In this document: piece after piece, positions 8,401-15,215 of the stretch
Layout: each line of letters begins with the position of its first letter
How positions within the stretch are numbered: position 1 is the first letter of the stretch
From: Candidatus Uhrbacteria bacterium
Lineage (GTDB): Bacteria > Patescibacteriota > Patescibacteriia > 2-12-FULL-60-25
Direction of reading: 5' to 3'
NCBI GenBank assembly: GCA_016222815.1
Contig: JACRQE010000002.1
Coordinates: 124,001-188,000 of the forward strand
DNA length: 64,000 nt
Translations under genes and position numbers: made by a program
The notes under the pieces: model-generated
What the model was told of the DNA's origin: nothing
What the model saw: only the letters and a program-made list of their open reading frames with translations
Database searches by the model: none

Positions 8401-8430
8401 AAAAAGGCGCAAGCTGGAGATGCTTGCGCC
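8401..8430 (-). terminator. Intrinsic terminator of the minus-strand gene
   Basis: On the minus strand GGCGCAAGC and GCTTGCGCC form a perfect nine-base stem followed by five T residues. Confidence 0.8.
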
Positions 8431-8541
8431 GACGGGTCGAGGATACCGCCTCGAGTCGGGTCCGGTTTTCTGTCTTATATGGCCGGACAGTCCCCTTGAT
8501 TTGTCTGGCGCGGTCAGACGGGGAATCCGCGCTGGGAAGCA

Positions 8542-8742
8542 TCACGCACTCAAGTACAGAGTTAGTGCGTGTCGCGTCTCGGGCTTCCGGGCGATGAGGG
8601 CCATGATGCGGCGCTCATCCTTCTCGGTCACCTCGAGCGGCTTCCCCTCCACCACCTGGAGATCTTGGAAATCTCCGTAGCGGAGGGTGATGACCACCTC
8701 CCGCCCGCGGTAGTAGAGTCTGACATCGTTATAGAACGCCAT
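8542..8742 (-). CDS. Small basic/acidic protein, function unknown
   Basis: A 66-residue protein (MAFYNDVRLYYRGREVVITL...), not recognised. It looks like a small beta-sheet followed by a charged helix (EVTEKDERRIMALIARK). The start at 8742 is supported by GAGGAGAAGAGAAG just upstream. Longer readings go into a probable leader. A TTGACA-N17-TAGAGT promoter lies some 380 bases upstream and a nine-base-pair terminator lies downstream, so it appears to be a single-gene transcript with an unusually long 5' leader. Confidence 0.7.
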   Translation of the reverse strand: MAFYNDVRLYYRGREVVITLRYGDFQDLQVVEGKPLEVTEKDERRIMALIARKPETRHALTLYLSA

Positions 8743-9114
8743 CTTCTCTTCTCCTCGTTCGGGTTGAAGGTGCACAGCCCCTGCCGATGGGCAGAAGCGG
8801 AATCGATAGAATCGGGCTTGCGGGATCCTCGTTGAAACATACATCCCGAAGGACAAGTTCCACGATTCACCCCGCTAACATTGCCGCCCAGAGCAACGCT
8901 CAAGTTTTGGCTTGCTTGAGTGGGATCGGGATAGCGCTTCCTGGCCCTGTCCCTGTCGCGATCGGGCCGCCAGCCCTTAACTATCGCACCAGGTCTGTAC
9001 CTCTGGCCTATCCCTTGGCGAGGACCCATCAGAACCCCGTGCGAGAGCTGAAATGGATTCAGAGTTCGCATGGGATACTGATGGTTTTTGCTTCGAATGT
9101 AAGTTACAAATGGG
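8743..9114 (-). other. Long leader or structured RNA before small gene
   Basis: This 372-base stretch lies between a sigma-70-like promoter and a small gene. Open frames here lack plausible composition. It contains short stems such as CTCAAG/CTTGAG at about 8900-8920. I found no match to tmRNA, RNase P or SRP RNA signatures by eye. Confidence 0.35.
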
Positions 9115-9143
9115 ACTCTACCACAAAACTGAATATTTGTCAA
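9115..9143 (-). promoter_or_regulatory. Sigma-70-like promoter, minus strand
   Basis: TTGACA (9143-9138), 17 bases, then TAGAGT (9120-9115), in an AT-rich block. Confidence 0.7.
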
Positions 9144-9260
9144 GAGGTGGTTGACAAATATATTAATGAATTAGTTATTTTTAGCTTAAATTAGATAAGT
9201 ATATATACTCAAAATTTGATATTCATTTATACAATATAAACATCTGATATTGCTAAGAAA

Positions 9261-9289
9261 TTGACGCGATGGGGTACATAGTATATATT
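9261..9289 (+). promoter_or_regulatory. Promoter of tRNA-Ala
   Basis: TTGACG, 17 bases, TATATT, ending 14 bases before the tRNA. The surrounding 9144-9303 is AT-rich and holds no gene. Confidence 0.65.
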
Positions 9290-9303
9290 TGCGCAGCAAT
9301 TCT

Positions 9304-9379
9304 GGGCCGTTAGCTTAGTTGGTAGAGCGCCGCGTTTGCAACGCGGAGGTCGCCGGTTCGAATCCGGCACGGTCCACCA
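9304..9379 (+). tRNA. tRNA-Ala (TGC)
   Basis: A 76-base cloverleaf with acceptor GGGCCGT/ACGGTCC, D-loop TAGTTGGTAGA, anticodon loop TTTGCAA (anticodon TGC), T-arm CCGGTTCGAATCCGG and an encoded CCA end. An intrinsic terminator follows immediately. Confidence 0.96.
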
Positions 9380-9380
9380 G

Positions 9381-9418
9381 ACAAAACACCCCGCTGAACA
9401 GCGAGGTGTTTTGTTTTA
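9381..9418 (+). terminator. Terminator of tRNA-Ala
   Basis: ACAAAACACCCCGCTG pairs with AGCGAGGTGTTTTGT, followed by TTTTA. Confidence 0.85.
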
Positions 9419-9465
9419 GGTTTTGACGTGCTTATTCCGCGGCTCGTGTTATCATTTGCATGAAT

Positions 9466-10032
9466 ATGAAAATCTATCTGGTCACGACAAACAAATACAA
9501 GATCGCCACGGCGCGGAAAAACTTGGCCGGGAGCGACATCAGCGTCCAGGCGGTGAAAATGGAGACGCCGGAGATACAGGCGTTGACCGGCAAAGATATC
9601 GCGTCTTTCTCCGCACAATTCGCTGCGGAAACACTCGAGGCTCCGGCCATGTGCACGGATGCGGGCATGTACATCCGGGCACTGGGCGGATTCCCGGGAC
9701 CTTTCATCAAGTTCGTGAACCACTGGCTCACGGCCAAGGATTTGGTGCGACTCATGGATGGTAAAAAGAATCGGCGTATCGATATCGTCGAATACCTCGC
9801 CTACTGCGAACCAGGTAAAAAGCCAAAAGTCTTCAAAGCCACGGCGCCGGGGACGCTCGCCAAGGAGCCTAGCGGCAAGAGCGAGAATCCGATTGATGAG
9901 CTTTTCATCCCGACAGGCCATAAACAAACTCTCGCGACCATGCAGGAAAAGGCGAAACGCGCTTTTTTCGCCAATCACCTGACGCACTGGCAGGAACTTG
10001 CAAGATTCATCAAAAAACACCAAGCTACCTGA
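9466..10032 (+). CDS. Ham1/RdgB-like non-canonical purine NTP pyrophosphatase
   Basis: A 188-residue protein with the Ham1 fold signature. The N-terminal TTNKYKIATARKNL corresponds to the family SxNxxK motif. CTDAGMYIRALGGFPGPFIKF matches the D(D/S)(S/A)G...ALGG.PG core. IDELFIPTGHKQTLATM matches the F.P.G...T..EM end. Such enzymes hydrolyse ITP/XTP and protect the nucleotide pool. An extended -10 box (TGTTATCAT, 9447-9455) ends only four bases before an ATG at 9460. I therefore choose the second ATG at 9466, which would be leaderless or nearly so. The stop lies four bases before the MurE-like gene. Confidence 0.85.
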   Translation: MKIYLVTTNKYKIATARKNLAGSDISVQAVKMETPEIQALTGKDIASFSAQFAAETLEAPAMCTDAGMYIRALGGFPGPFIKFVNHWLTAKDLVRLMDGKKNRRIDIVEYLAYCEPGKKPKVFKATAPGTLAKEPSGKSENPIDELFIPTGHKQTLATMQEKAKRAFFANHLTHWQELARFIKKHQAT

Positions 10033-10036
10033 TGAT

Positions 10037-11362
10037 ATGAACCCAAAGAAACTACTTAAGAAGCTCACGCCTGAATGGATCCTGTCGAGCTACCATCTGG
10101 CGCTCGCCTATTTGGCGGCGGCACGGTACGGATTCCCGTCCAAAAAGATGGCGATAATCGGCATCACGGGGACAAAGGGAAAGACCACGACCGCGAACTT
10201 CGTGTGGGCGGCGCTGACCGGAGCCGGATTCAAGACCGGGCTCATCGGTACGGCCAATATCCGCATCGGCGAAACGGAAAAGATGAACGAGTACCACATG
10301 ACAATGCCTGGGCCAATGGTCATGCAAAAAATCATGGCCGAGATGGTGAAGGCCGGGTGTACGCACTGCGTGTTCGAGACGACCTCGGAAGGCATCAAGC
10401 AATGGCGACACAAGGGCATCGCATACGACATCGGGATCTTCACGAACCTGACGCCCGAGCATCTGCAATCGCATGGCGGGAGTTTTGAGAACTATAAAAC
10501 GGCCAAAGGCGAGATGTTCAAGGCACTGACACAGAGCCCGAAGAAAACCGTAGCGGATCGGGAGATCCCGAAGACGGCCATCATCAACAATGACAGTCAG
10601 CACAAGGATTACTTCTTATCTTTCCCGGCGGACAAGAAAATCACTTACGGGCTCATGCCCGGAGCTGATTTCCAGGGGCAGAATGCTTTCTCGACGCCGG
10701 CCGGCGTGGCTTTTTCGGTGAACGGCGAGAATTACACTCTGCATATCGTGGGAGAGTTCAATGTCATGAACGCACTGCCGGCCATCATCACGGCCAAGCA
10801 GTTCGGCGCCACGGCAGAAGCGATCCAGAGCGGATTCGACGCGCTGGAGATCATCGCGGGCCGGATGGAAAAAATCGACCTGGGCCAACCCTATACGCTG
10901 TACGTGGACTATGCGCATGAGAAGGAAAGCATGACCGCGGTCCTGAAGACGGCGCAAGCCATCACAAACAACACGCGCGGTCGGATTATCGTCCTGCTCG
11001 GGGCCGAAGGCGGCGGGCGCGACAAGGCCAAGCGGCCGATCATGGGCGAGCTGGCCGGAAAAATGGCGGATTACGTCATCTGCAGCAATGTGGATCCGTA
11101 CGAAGATGATCCGCTGCCGATCGCGGAGGATATTGCGTTCGCGGCGGAAAAAGAGGGCAAGGTCCGCGGCAAAAATCTGTTCGTCATTCTGGACAGGCGC
11201 GAGGGCATCAGGAAGGCGCTGGAGCTTGCCCAAGCGAATGACGTGGTGCTCATCACCGGCAAAGGCGCTGAACAATCGATCGTGATCGGAGGAAAAAGTT
11301 CGTTCTGGGATGACCGCGACGTGGTCAGGGAAGAACTTGGGAAGATGCTGGGCAAGGGTTGA
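10037..11362 (+). CDS. murE: MurE-type Mur ligase (UDP-MurNAc-tripeptide synthetase family)
   Basis: A 441-residue ATP-dependent Mur ligase. The P-loop GITGTKGKTTTANF begins near residue 42. NLTPEHLQSHGGSFENYKTAK carries the family's carbamylated-Lys region. Later come GEFNVMNALPAI (Mur ligase middle) and the C-terminal domain VDYAHEKESMTAVL with LLGAEGGGRD. It most resembles MurE, which adds the third stem-peptide residue in the cytoplasm. The usual N-terminal nucleotide-binding domain of about 90 residues is missing, replaced by a 35-residue helix. The third-position amino acid cannot be told. It follows the Ham1-like gene by four bases. Confidence 0.85.
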   Translation: MNPKKLLKKLTPEWILSSYHLALAYLAAARYGFPSKKMAIIGITGTKGKTTTANFVWAALTGAGFKTGLIGTANIRIGETEKMNEYHMTMPGPMVMQKIMAEMVKAGCTHCVFETTSEGIKQWRHKGIAYDIGIFTNLTPEHLQSHGGSFENYKTAKGEMFKALTQSPKKTVADREIPKTAIINNDSQHKDYFLSFPADKKITYGLMPGADFQGQNAFSTPAGVAFSVNGENYTLHIVGEFNVMNALPAIITAKQFGATAEAIQSGFDALEIIAGRMEKIDLGQPYTLYVDYAHEKESMTAVLKTAQAITNNTRGRIIVLLGAEGGGRDKAKRPIMGELAGKMADYVICSNVDPYEDDPLPIAEDIAFAAEKEGKVRGKNLFVILDRREGIRKALELAQANDVVLITGKGAEQSIVIGGKSSFWDDRDVVREELGKMLGKG

Positions 11363-11396
11363 TATTTACGGCCGGAAAGTATATGCTTTACACGAT

Positions 11397-12158
11397 ATGA
11401 CCCAATGGAACATATTGCTCAAATCCCTCGGTTTCACGGACAGCGAAGCGAAGATCTACCTTATCTCGCTTGAGATGGGGCCGTCTTCGGTCCAAGACAT
11501 CGCACGCAAGGCCAAAGTTTCGCGCGTGACCACGTATGCCGTGATCGAATCACTGGCCGAACGCGGCTTGATGAGCACGATACAGAAAGGCAAAAAGACC
11601 AATTACCTGGCCGAATCACCGGAGCGCCTGATTTCGTTCGTGCAGAGCCGGATGAAAGAAATGGAGAGCACGCTCAAAGAGGTGGAAGCGGGCATAACCG
11701 ATCTGCGGCTCCTGCAACGCGGCGAAAAACCGGTGGTCAAGATCTATGAGGGACCGGAGGGCATCAAAGCGATCCTGGACGATATAACCTCCAGCATCGA
11801 GGACCGGAAGAACGCCATCCTGGAAATCGGCAACGTGGATTCGATAAAAAACATCTTCCCCGGCATGGAAGCCCTCAAGCCGTGGCGCAGCGAACTTGCC
11901 CGGCGCAATATCCCCTCGCGCGGTTTGTTCATCACAAAGGACGAATATACGCCGCGTCCCGGAGCCAACGTCAAAATCCTGCCGAAAGACAAGTTCAATT
12001 TCACGGGCGACATCACGATATACAAGAACAAGGTCGCGCTCTACACCTTCAAAGGAAAACTCGTCAGCGTGCTGATCGAAAGCGAAGAAATCGCCGAGAC
12101 ACTCCGACAACTTTACGAAATGGCTTGGGACGGCCTGAATAAATCCAGCAACAAATGA
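11397..12158 (+). CDS. TrmB-family transcriptional regulator
   Basis: A 253-residue regulator starting MTQWNILLKSLGFTDSEAKI. Residues 5-70 form the winged helix (SVQDIARKAKVSRVTTYAVI). A coiled-coil-like helix follows around 80-110, then an effector domain with KIYEGPEGIKAILDDI and a C-terminal DITIYKNKVALYTFKGKLVSVLIES. TATGCT at 11382-11387 puts the transcription start next to the ATG at 11397, so this is another likely leaderless gene. Longer starts overlap the MurE-like gene. A terminator follows. Confidence 0.88.
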   Translation: MTQWNILLKSLGFTDSEAKIYLISLEMGPSSVQDIARKAKVSRVTTYAVIESLAERGLMSTIQKGKKTNYLAESPERLISFVQSRMKEMESTLKEVEAGITDLRLLQRGEKPVVKIYEGPEGIKAILDDITSSIEDRKNAILEIGNVDSIKNIFPGMEALKPWRSELARRNIPSRGLFITKDEYTPRPGANVKILPKDKFNFTGDITIYKNKVALYTFKGKLVSVLIESEEIAETLRQLYEMAWDGLNKSSNK

Positions 12159-12165
12159 CAGATGA

Positions 12166-12192
12166 CCCCGGCAGAACATCGCCGGGGTTTTT
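12166..12192 (+). terminator. Intrinsic terminator
   Basis: CCCCGGC and GCCGGGG stem followed by five T residues after the regulator gene. Confidence 0.85.
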
Positions 12193-12200
12193 AATTAGAT

Positions 12201-12225
12201 GAGCCCCTACCGACGGTAGGGGCTC
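12201..12225. repeat. Perfect palindrome
   Basis: GAGCCCCTACC-GAC-GGTAGGGGCTC, an 11-base-pair hairpin. The CCCCTAC end resembles the type-C element near the RAYT gene. It marks the likely end of the minus-strand transcript below. Confidence 0.7.
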
Positions 12226-12656
12226 ACAAGATGTGCAGGGTCCAAGACGGACTCCATGGTGTTAGTTGTGCATCTCCAGCACCTTCCTTTTTTTTGAGTC
12301 AGGAGGTGGAGCGGAAACCGGAGAGCAGCCGGCAGGCTGAAAGGTACGTTTGGCGCGGACCGAGTAGGGAGACCTGCTCCCACGGTGCAGGCGCCGAGCC
12401 GTCGAGCTTACTCGACGATAGGTAATCCCGTCCCGTTCAACCAGCGCTACCAAGCACCCCAAGCCGGATCGTTTTATGTGCGTGCGGCCCCAAGCGTTGC
12501 CGTGCCGCAGAAACTTTTTGATCCGCCTGTGATGTCTGGACGGCCACTATCCTGACTTCCGATACCCAGTCCTCCTTCCTCCGACCGCGGTCGTGGATTT
12601 GTAAATCCTCATCTTCCCGCTCCTATGTCTCAATCCTCGCGGACCCTTCCCGAGGA
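12226..12656 (-). ncRNA. Candidate structured RNA, no good reading frame
   Basis: A 430-base GC-rich stretch downstream of a well-formed minus-strand promoter (12664-12692) and before a perfect palindrome. The longest frames begin with TTG and have improbable composition. By eye it folds well: GTCGAG-TAAG-CTCGAC, GCGGC/GCCGC and GGCGC/GCGCC stems. I looked for tmRNA, RNase P and SRP core motifs and saw none. It could be a long leader of an unseen small gene. Confidence 0.35.
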
Positions 12657-12663
12657 TGCCAAC

Positions 12664-12692
12664 AAAATACCTCGGTCTAATCCCATTGTCAA
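12664..12692 (-). promoter_or_regulatory. Sigma-70-like promoter, minus strand
   Basis: TTGACA (12692-12687), 17 bases, TATTTT (12669-12664). Confidence 0.65.
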
Positions 12693-12822
12693 TGGATGAA
12701 CTGACGTGATCATGGAGAAGCCACAAGAAAATGTTCATAAGATTGTTACTTTTTAGTAAGCAAGAAAATATAGTCAAATAAGCTAAATATTAGCTCAAAC
12801 GACTTTTTTGTATACTCCATTC

Positions 12823-12851
12823 TTGACAAAAATAGAAAAATTTAGTAGATT
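12823..12851 (+). promoter_or_regulatory. Sigma-70-like promoter, plus strand
   Basis: TTGACA, 17 bases, TAGATT. It points toward the small-gene run that begins at 13081, leaving a leader of about 220 bases. Confidence 0.7.
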
Positions 12852-12963
12852 AGTTTGTTCCAGACCCATGAACTTAAATGCCTAGCCGGGTCGAGAACAC
12901 GCTTCGGTTACGTGTGACGTGCTTGTCTACAAGTAGCCAAAGCATAGGTCTACAGCCATTAGA

Positions 12964-13019
12964 CCTTCCCGAGATTTACTTCTGCATGAGCTGTGGAAAG
13001 AGAAGTGACTTCGGGAAGG
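12964..13019 (+). other. Strong hairpin in leader of small-gene run
   Basis: CCTTCCCGA (12964-12972) pairs with TTCGGGAAGG (13010-13019), with an inner ACTTCT/AGAAGT stem. It lies 60 bases before the first start codon. Confidence 0.55.
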
Positions 13020-13080
13020 GACGATGGCGGCGGAAAGGGTTCCGCAGCCGGGCAGCCCGTTGTTCTTTCAAGAGGTGTGC

Positions 13081-13302
13081 ATGCAACAGATCCCGCAGAT
13101 GACCAAGGCCGAGGCAACGAGGGTGGTCACGGACGCATTCGAGGGCAAGCGCCGCGACGACGCGGTCCTGAATAGGGCACTCGAGCTGTGCGGCATGTCG
13201 CGCGCAGTGTTCGTGACGCTCCGAAGTGCGGCACAGGGTGTGGAGCGCGGGATGGCAGGCTGCTGCATCCTGACGCCCACGGGCGGCCAGCGGCGACGTT
13301 GA
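13081..13302 (+). CDS. Small helical protein, function unknown
   Basis: A 73-residue protein (MQQIPQMTKAEATRVV...), mostly helical, with a short Cys pair near the end (GCCIL). No family is recognised. AAGAGGTGTGC before the ATG at 13081 is a good ribosome site and decides against an in-frame ATG 19 codons earlier that lies in the leader. It is the first gene after a clear promoter and a strong leader hairpin. Confidence 0.65.
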   Translation: MQQIPQMTKAEATRVVTDAFEGKRRDDAVLNRALELCGMSRAVFVTLRSAAQGVERGMAGCCILTPTGGQRRR

Positions 13303-13507
13303 TTGCACGGCCCTTTCTGTCAGGCCGATAATCTGGACAGGACGCTTAGGCGGAATCCTAAGGGCTCGGGCAAGAATCTTTGCCCTGTTTCCCGAAGCAG
13401 TGACGCAAGTCGCGGCTTCAGGAGACTTTCCTGCGAGGGAGGGTCAAAAGGAGACAGACGACGTACTTTAAATGAACAAGCGGCTGTCTCCGCGCGATTG
13501 CGTAGAG
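13303..13507 (+). other. Structured stretch without a gene
   Basis: It holds several short stems: CTTAGG/CCTAAG near 13346-13363, GGGC/GCCC near 13370, and GGAGACAG/CTGTCTCC near 13451-13490. It continues into a REP-like element. No reading frame here is convincing. Confidence 0.4.
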
Positions 13508-13553
13508 ATTCCCCGGCTGTGCCACGTTCTACGTGGTTGAACCGTGGAACGAC
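13508..13553. repeat. REP-like element type A, long form
   Basis: GATTCCCCGG and CCGTGGAACGAC ends with an inner CCACGTTCTACGTGG palindrome, as at 17977 and 22381. Confidence 0.65.
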
Positions 13554-13606
13554 ATGCGTGCGATAGCGTGGAGACGGCTGAAGTTAACCAAGAGAAGGAG
13601 TTAGCC

Positions 13607-13850
13607 ATGCGCAACGAAAGCCAGCAGGTGCTCGTGGACGCGGTAACCGACACTATCCTGGAGGGTGGCGAGAGGATCGTCGAGGCCACAGACAGAGGTC
13701 TCACTGCAACGGTTGAGGCCATCGACGAGTTCATCATCGAACTTATCAATCGGCGCAATGCCCTCGTCATCGCCGCGCAGCTGCCCTGCAATGACCCGGA
13801 TTGTCCGGTGCACGGAACAGCGGCTCGTGAGGCGAACAACCCCAACCTGA
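13607..13850 (+). CDS. Small protein with CNDPDCPVHG motif; frame probably disrupted
   Basis: It starts at 13607 after GAGAAGGAGTTAGCC. About 80 residues are protein-like: a long helix (VLVDAVTDTILEGGERIVEATD) followed by INRRNALVIAAQLPCNDPDCPVHG. As sequenced, the frame stays open to 14173, but beyond about 13845 it is the Ser/Arg/Trp-rich shadow of the membrane-protein gene at 13864. One C fewer in CCCC at 13840-13843 would bring TGA at 13848-13850 into frame, just before the next ribosome site. I therefore end it there. A sequencing error or a real frameshift is likely. Function unknown. Confidence 0.5.
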
Positions 13851-13863
13851 ATCAGGAGGCTCA

Positions 13864-14100
13864 ATGGACGACGTCAGAGTCTGGGTCCGTTTCTTCATCG
13901 GGACGCCCCGCCGGTTCCTGGCGACCGCGAGCGTGTTCGCGCTTGCGTTCGTCCTGCTGTTTCCCGGTCTGCTCAAGACCGCGGCCTTCCGGCTGGTGGA
14001 GGAGCTCGGTCCGGTGCTGGGACTGGCGATCCAAGTCGCCATCGTCCTGGTCGGGCTCCGTTTGCTCCTCTCCCCTTTCCTCTCGCGAGGGAAAAAATGA
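13864..14100 (+). CDS. Small membrane protein, two hydrophobic segments
   Basis: A 78-residue protein with a short N-terminal amphipathic part and two membrane helices (FLATASVFALAFVLLFPGLL and VLGLAIQVAIVLVGLRLLLS), ending SRGKK. CAGGAGGCTCA before the ATG is a strong ribosome site. The function is unknown. It is downstream of the Cys-motif gene and is followed by the first twin-hairpin element. Confidence 0.7.
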   Translation: MDDVRVWVRFFIGTPRRFLATASVFALAFVLLFPGLLKTAAFRLVEELGPVLGLAIQVAIVLVGLRLLLSPFLSRGKK

Positions 14101-14105
14101 CCTTA

Positions 14106-14180
14106 CCCGTCAGGTCTCTCAAGACGGGCATCCATCCGAATCGATGATGAGAATCGTCGGTTCAGATGGGTAGTCGAACC
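14106..14180 (+). other. Intercistronic twin-hairpin element, copy 1
   Basis: A first hairpin CCCGTC/GACGGG (14106-14128) has a sequence unlike the other copies. A conserved second hairpin follows: CCATCCGAATCGATGATGA, then AATCGTCGGTTCAGATGG, then GTAGTCGAACC. The same layout occurs at 14462 and 52575, each time in the gap between two small genes. Confidence 0.75.
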
Positions 14181-14224
14181 ATGCTCCTCTGCGCAAAGAC
14201 GATAGTCCGAACCAGGAGGAAACC

Positions 14225-14446
14225 ATGGAACGCTACATCGTGAAGAGCTTCACCTGCCGCACTACCCAGAAGTACCACGAGGAGTGGTATGGAGACCAGG
14301 ACGTCACTGCGGAAATCACAGTCGACCTCGTTTTCTCGGAAGACGAACACGGAGCCAGCCTCACGCTTGAGTTCCACGAGTCAGACTGCGACCTCGAAGT
14401 GACGGACGAAAGCGGAAACAAACTCTGGCTCTATGAAGTCCCTTAG
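14225..14446 (+). CDS. Small acidic beta-rich protein, function unknown
   Basis: A 73-residue protein (MERYIVKSFTCRTTQKYHEE...) with alternating beta-strand patterns and many acidic residues. No family is recognised. CAGGAGGAAACC directly before the ATG fixes the start. It sits between two copies of the twin-hairpin element. Confidence 0.7.
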   Translation: MERYIVKSFTCRTTQKYHEEWYGDQDVTAEITVDLVFSEDEHGASLTLEFHESDCDLEVTDESGNKLWLYEVP

Positions 14447-14461
14447 TCGACCCGCCCTCTT

Positions 14462-14532
14462 GCCTGACATCTTCGTCAGGCTCCCATCCGAATCGATGAT
14501 GAAAATCGTCGGTTCAGATGGGTAGTCGAACC
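14462..14532 (+). other. Intercistronic twin-hairpin element, copy 2
   Basis: First hairpin GCCTGAC/GTCAGGC (14462-14481). The second, at 14483-14532, matches copy 1 at nearly every base and includes GTAGTCGAACC. Confidence 0.75.
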
Positions 14533-14547
14533 TTCAATGAGGTCTAC

Positions 14548-15123
14548 ATGATGATGGACGAAACCGTCCGCACCCAGGCGTCTGAGACCCGCAACCCCTA
14601 CCGCACCGTGGAGCGCATCCGCGGACTCGAGCGTGACAAGCGCCGGCGGCTGATCAAGCTCGCCAAGCGCAACCAGCGCGACCCGCGCGAGAAACTGGCA
14701 CCGGCAGAGCTGCAGGCCTACTGGGACCCGTACGCCAGTGAGTTCAAGCGGGACCTCGTCGAACGGTTCCTGGGAGGTCCGTGCCTCCAGCGTGAAGAGC
14801 TGTGCGAGCGCGCCAACCGCGGGCCCGAACCCGGCGACATCTACGTCGGGTATGAGGAAGACGAGGATCAGTACGCTGCGTGGCTCCTGCTACATCAGGA
14901 TGCCACCGGGTGCTGGCTCGGGTTGCGGCTCGTCCAGGTCTTTCTGGGCCTGGGCGAGAGCAACGAGACCTTCCGTCTGCCGAATGACGAGCCCTGCGGA
15001 CCGATTTGCCTCAAGCGGCGGTCCGAAGGCGTCTGGCCGCGACTGCAGTGGCGCATCGGCTTCATCTCTGAGCGCCAGCTCGAGCTGATGCGGAGTCGGA
15101 TGCTCAGGCGGCAGCCCCGCTAA
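14548..15123 (+). CDS. Hypothetical protein, 191 residues
   Basis: Starts at one of three consecutive ATG codons (14548 chosen, preceded by AATGAGGTCTAC). The N-terminal half is strongly basic and helical (GLERDKRRRLIKLAKRNQ). The middle has an acidic segment (GYEEDEDQYAAWLLL), and the C-terminal half looks alpha/beta (LGLRLVQVFLGLGESNETF). The unusually high Arg content could suit nucleic-acid binding, but this is weak. It is the last gene of the small-gene run and is followed by a strong terminator. Confidence 0.7.
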   Translation: MMMDETVRTQASETRNPYRTVERIRGLERDKRRRLIKLAKRNQRDPREKLAPAELQAYWDPYASEFKRDLVERFLGGPCLQREELCERANRGPEPGDIYVGYEEDEDQYAAWLLLHQDATGCWLGLRLVQVFLGLGESNETFRLPNDEPCGPICLKRRSEGVWPRLQWRIGFISERQLELMRSRMLRRQPR

Positions 15124-15130
15124 CCCTTTC

Positions 15131-15167
15131 CCCCCGTCAGCAACATGCTGGCGGGGGCTCGTTTTTT
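15131..15167 (+). terminator. Intrinsic terminator
   Basis: CCCCGTCAGC pairs with GCTGGCGGGG (one wobble) and is followed by six T residues. Confidence 0.9.
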
Positions 15168-15196
15168 ATCCGGGATTTCGTATCTGCACCAACCTT

Positions 15197-15205
15197 TGGT
15201 ATGCT
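15197..15205 (+). promoter_or_regulatory. Extended -10 box of cca
   Basis: TGGTATGCT ends ten bases before the ATG of the CCA-adding enzyme gene. Confidence 0.5.
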
Positions 15206-15215
15206 GTAGCCGGAT

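Noticed and set aside
12226-12656. Possible RNase P RNA or tmRNA
   Set aside because: The conserved GAGGAAAGTCC block of RNase P and the tmRNA ends with a tag frame are not present on either strand.
12226-12777. Frames of 64-76 codons on both strands in the gene-free stretch
   Set aside because: TTG starts, no ribosome sites, unlikely composition; the stretch is reported as a candidate RNA instead.
13544-13606. Earlier start for the CNDPDCPVHG gene
   Set aside because: The ATG at 13544 lies inside a REP-like element, while 13607 has a good ribosome site.
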